7,214 nt of DNA from Brevundimonas sp. UBA7635 (lineage in GTDB: Bacteria > Pseudomonadota > Alphaproteobacteria > Caulobacterales > Caulobacteraceae), in NCBI GenBank assembly GCA_002483865.1, contig DLIT01000010.1, forward strand, positions 1 to 7,214, written 5' to 3'. The position numbers and the translations under genes are program-made. The first letter of the stretch is position 1; every line of letters begins with the position of its first letter. Under the pieces are notes generated by a model, which was given only the letters and a program-made list of their open reading frames with translations, was not told the origin of the DNA and searched no databases. Below, in pieces: positions 6,493-7,214 of this stretch.

Positions 6493-6900
6493 CTATTGGC
6501 CACCGTCGGGACGCTGGCTGGGCGAACAGGTCGTGCCGCACGCCACGTCGGTCACCTGGGCCCCGCGCCACAGTCGCACCGAGCCGCTTGAAGCCCCCCC
6601 GACGACCACCTGGGTCTGCAGCAGGGTGCGGCCGGCGGCGTCCATGGCGATGATTTCGGTAGAGCCATAGCCCTTGCCCGTCACGAACAGGGTGCTGGCA
6701 TCGGTCAGGGTAACGTCCGCCACCCGGGGGTTGGCCACGATGATCGAACTGGCCGGGCCGCGCAGGCTCAGGCGGGTCGAGCGGTCGATCTCGACTGTCA
6801 GGCTGCTGGATGCGGTTTCGGCCAGAACCGGCGAAGCGACCATCAGACTGGCCAACATCAGGAAAAGGGCCCCGGCCGGGCGACCTGCGGATTTCGGCAT
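6493..6900 (-). CDS. Secreted pilus-assembly N-terminal domain protein (CpaC/RcpA N-terminal-like, no secretin domain)
   Basis: The 135-residue protein has a Sec signal peptide (MPKSAGRPAGALFLMLASLMVASPVLA, likely cut after Ala27). The mature part reads SLTVEIDRSTRLSLRGPASSIIVANPRVADVTLTDASTLFVTGKGYGSTEIIAMDAAGRTLLQTQVVV, the pattern of the domain that opens CpaC/RcpA-type secretins (pilus formation protein N-terminal region): IANP-x-VADV, then G-x-G-x-T-x-(L/I). The BON and secretin domains of CpaC, which would make several hundred more residues, are absent; the protein ends with a short tail containing Cys121 and Cys125. It may be a periplasmic partner of the Tad secretin. The ATG at 6900 was chosen because the signal peptide begins there; GGGG at 6913-6910 lies 9 nt upstream. 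It is the first gene of the minus-strand operon. I recall a similar unlinked set (cpaI, cpaJ, cpaK) in Caulobacter crescentus, but cannot verify this. Confidence 0.83.
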   Translation of the reverse strand: MPKSAGRPAGALFLMLASLMVASPVLAETASSSLTVEIDRSTRLSLRGPASSIIVANPRVADVTLTDASTLFVTGKGYGSTEIIAMDAAGRTLLQTQVVVGGASSGSVRLWRGAQVTDVACGTTCSPSQRPDGGQ

Positions 6901-6913
6901 GGTGTCTATCCCC

Positions 6914-6941
6914 AAAAAAATGGACGCCTGGGCCTGCGTCC
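6914..6941 (-). terminator. Terminator-like hairpin with seven-U tract in the leader of the pilus operon (possible attenuator)
   Basis: Read on the minus strand, GGACGC (6941-6936) pairs perfectly with GCGTCC (6927-6922) across an 8-nt loop, followed by A and TTTTTTT (6920-6914). This is the layout of a rho-independent terminator, yet it ends only 13 nt before the start codon at 6900 and downstream of the likely promoter. A competing pairing exists between the segments at 6960-6954 and 6931-6925 (six of seven positions pair). Termination and attenuation are inferred, not shown. Confidence 0.5.
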
Positions 6942-6962
6942 GCCCGCACGAAGCCTGGCGAC

Positions 6963-7047
6963 TAAATATCAATAAATTCTGAACTGGCAGAGAAGCTGTT
7001 GCGATCGAAATCTTCCAAGGATACAGGGTGCTTTATAGTAAATATCA
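6963..7047. repeat. Short direct repeats in the divergent pilus promoter region
   Basis: TAAATATCA occurs at 6963-6971 and again at 7039-7047. Within the same region ATAGTAA occurs at 7035-7041 and 7047-7053, a 12-bp period that overlaps the candidate promoter. They may be regulator sites; in AT-rich DNA some such repeats arise by chance. Confidence 0.35.
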
Positions 7048-7060
7048 TAGTAACCATCAA
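7032..7060 (-). promoter_or_regulatory. Sigma70-like promoter for the minus-strand pilus operon
   Basis: On the minus strand, TTGATG (7060-7055) and TATAAA (7037-7032) are separated by exactly 17 bp and match four of six and five of six bases of the sigma70 consensus. A transcript starting near 7025 would have a leader of about 125 nt containing the terminator-like hairpin at 6941-6914. The first gene starts at 6900. No competing candidate as good was seen in this stretch. Confidence 0.5.
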
Positions 7061-7083
7061 TATAGCGCAGTCATAACGACGAT

Positions 7084-7098
7084 TTTACTCAAGTTTAA
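7084..7098 (+). promoter_or_regulatory. Possible CtrA-type box upstream of the divergent gene
   Basis: TTTA (7084-7087), 7 nt, TTAA (7095-7098) matches the TTAA-N7-TTAA consensus of the alphaproteobacterial cell-cycle regulator CtrA with one mismatch. A further half-site-like GTAACCAT (7050-7057 region) lies upstream. Flp pilin genes are CtrA-controlled in Caulobacter, which makes this plausible here, but the motif is short and the organism is not certain. Confidence 0.3.
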
Positions 7099-7186
7099 GG
7101 AAGTCGACGCAAGGTGGCCATGCAAACGGGTCAGGCGGGCAGACCGGATGACCCCGAGGTGTGTTGAGTTTGCTCGCTAAACATCC

Positions 7187-7197
7187 AAGGAAGGAAG
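7187..7197 (+). promoter_or_regulatory. Strong ribosome binding site for the gene starting at 7204
   Basis: A purine-rich tract, AAGGAAGGAAG, ends 6 nt before the ATG at 7204. It is the main support that a real gene begins at the right edge of the window. Confidence 0.65.
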
Positions 7198-7203
7198 ACT
7201 TTC

Positions 7204-7214
7204 ATGCGTAACTT
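7204..7214 (+). CDS. Start of a divergent gene cut by the window edge (possibly a Flp-type pilin)
   Basis: Only ATG CGT AAC TT is present, giving Met-Arg-Asn followed by Phe or Leu. A strong ribosome binding site (7187-7197) at ideal spacing supports a true start. Short basic N-termini of this kind are usual for Flp/PilA pilins, and the divergent operon encodes Tad-pilus parts, so a pilin or another Tad component is a reasonable guess. Nothing in the visible codons proves it. Confidence 0.4.

Larger units (their letters stand above)
6901..7203. other. Divergent intergenic regulatory region, about 300 bp
   Basis: This is the longest non-coding stretch in the window and, from about 6960 to 7100, clearly more AT-rich than the genes around it. 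It holds the leader hairpin (6914-6941), short direct repeats, the minus-strand promoter candidate (7032-7060), the CtrA-like box (7084-7098), a doubtful 15-codon reading frame (7120-7167) and the binding site for the gene at 7204. No convincing RNA gene or long reading frame is seen. Confidence 0.8.

Noticed and set aside
6482..6503. GTG at 6503 as start of the first pseudopilin
   Set aside because: It lacks a binding site and adds seven residues ahead of a natural basic N-terminus; the ATG at 6482 has AGGG at acceptable spacing.
6901..6972. In-frame upstream extension of the secretin-domain protein to a TTG at 6972
   Set aside because: TTG is a rare start, and the extension would bury the clear Sec signal peptide that begins at 6900 behind 24 residues.

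Overview
The window is ordinary, gene-dense chromosomal DNA, GC-rich, with strong Shine-Dalgarno sites and frequent 1-4 nt gene overlaps. The protein repertoire (S9 peptidase, AMP nucleosidase, PabB, Tad/Flp pseudopilins, a stand-alone CpaC-type N-terminal domain) points to an alphaproteobacterium. A Caulobacterales-type genome is my best guess from the Tad-pilus set and family resemblances, but it is an inference and not proven by the sequence.

Left part, plus strand. Positions 1-582 are the C-terminal catalytic end of an S9-family (prolyl-oligopeptidase-like) peptidase that begins outside the window; a strong hairpin terminator (594-624) follows. A small lipoprotein (695-1336) has the outline of an alpha/beta hydrolase, but the nucleophile Ser is replaced by Gly and the C-terminal part is missing. 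It lies 61 nt upstream of a full-length, highly conserved AMP nucleosidase gene (amn, 1398-2843), which ends at a second strong terminator (2873-2904).

Middle, plus strand. An AT-rich promoter region with a 17-bp palindrome precedes a two-gene operon: a six-helix inner-membrane protein (3000-3626) and a one-domain winged-helix regulator (3626-3943) coupled by a 1-nt stop/start overlap. The palindrome is a plausible operator for the regulator. Aminodeoxychorismate synthase component I (pabB, 4041-5426) follows; it supplies the p-aminobenzoate branch of folate synthesis.

Right part, minus strand. Three overlapping or closely spaced genes run from 6900 down to 5407: a secreted protein consisting essentially of the pilus-assembly N-terminal domain seen in CpaC/RcpA secretins, then two TadE-like pseudopilins, each with a Gly|x4-Glu prepilin-type cleavage motif. 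The last one overlaps the 3' end of pabB tail-to-tail by 20 bp. About 300 bp of AT-rich, non-coding DNA separates this operon from a divergent gene starting at 7204, of which only three full codons are visible. That region holds a good sigma70-like promoter for the minus-strand operon, a terminator-like hairpin with a seven-U tract just before its first start codon, direct repeats and a possible CtrA-type box.

I found no RNA genes, insertion sequences, CRISPR arrays or phage genes. The best candidates for something not well described are the membrane protein/winged-helix pair with its palindrome, the Tad satellite operon with its attenuator-like leader, and the degenerate hydrolase lipoprotein.
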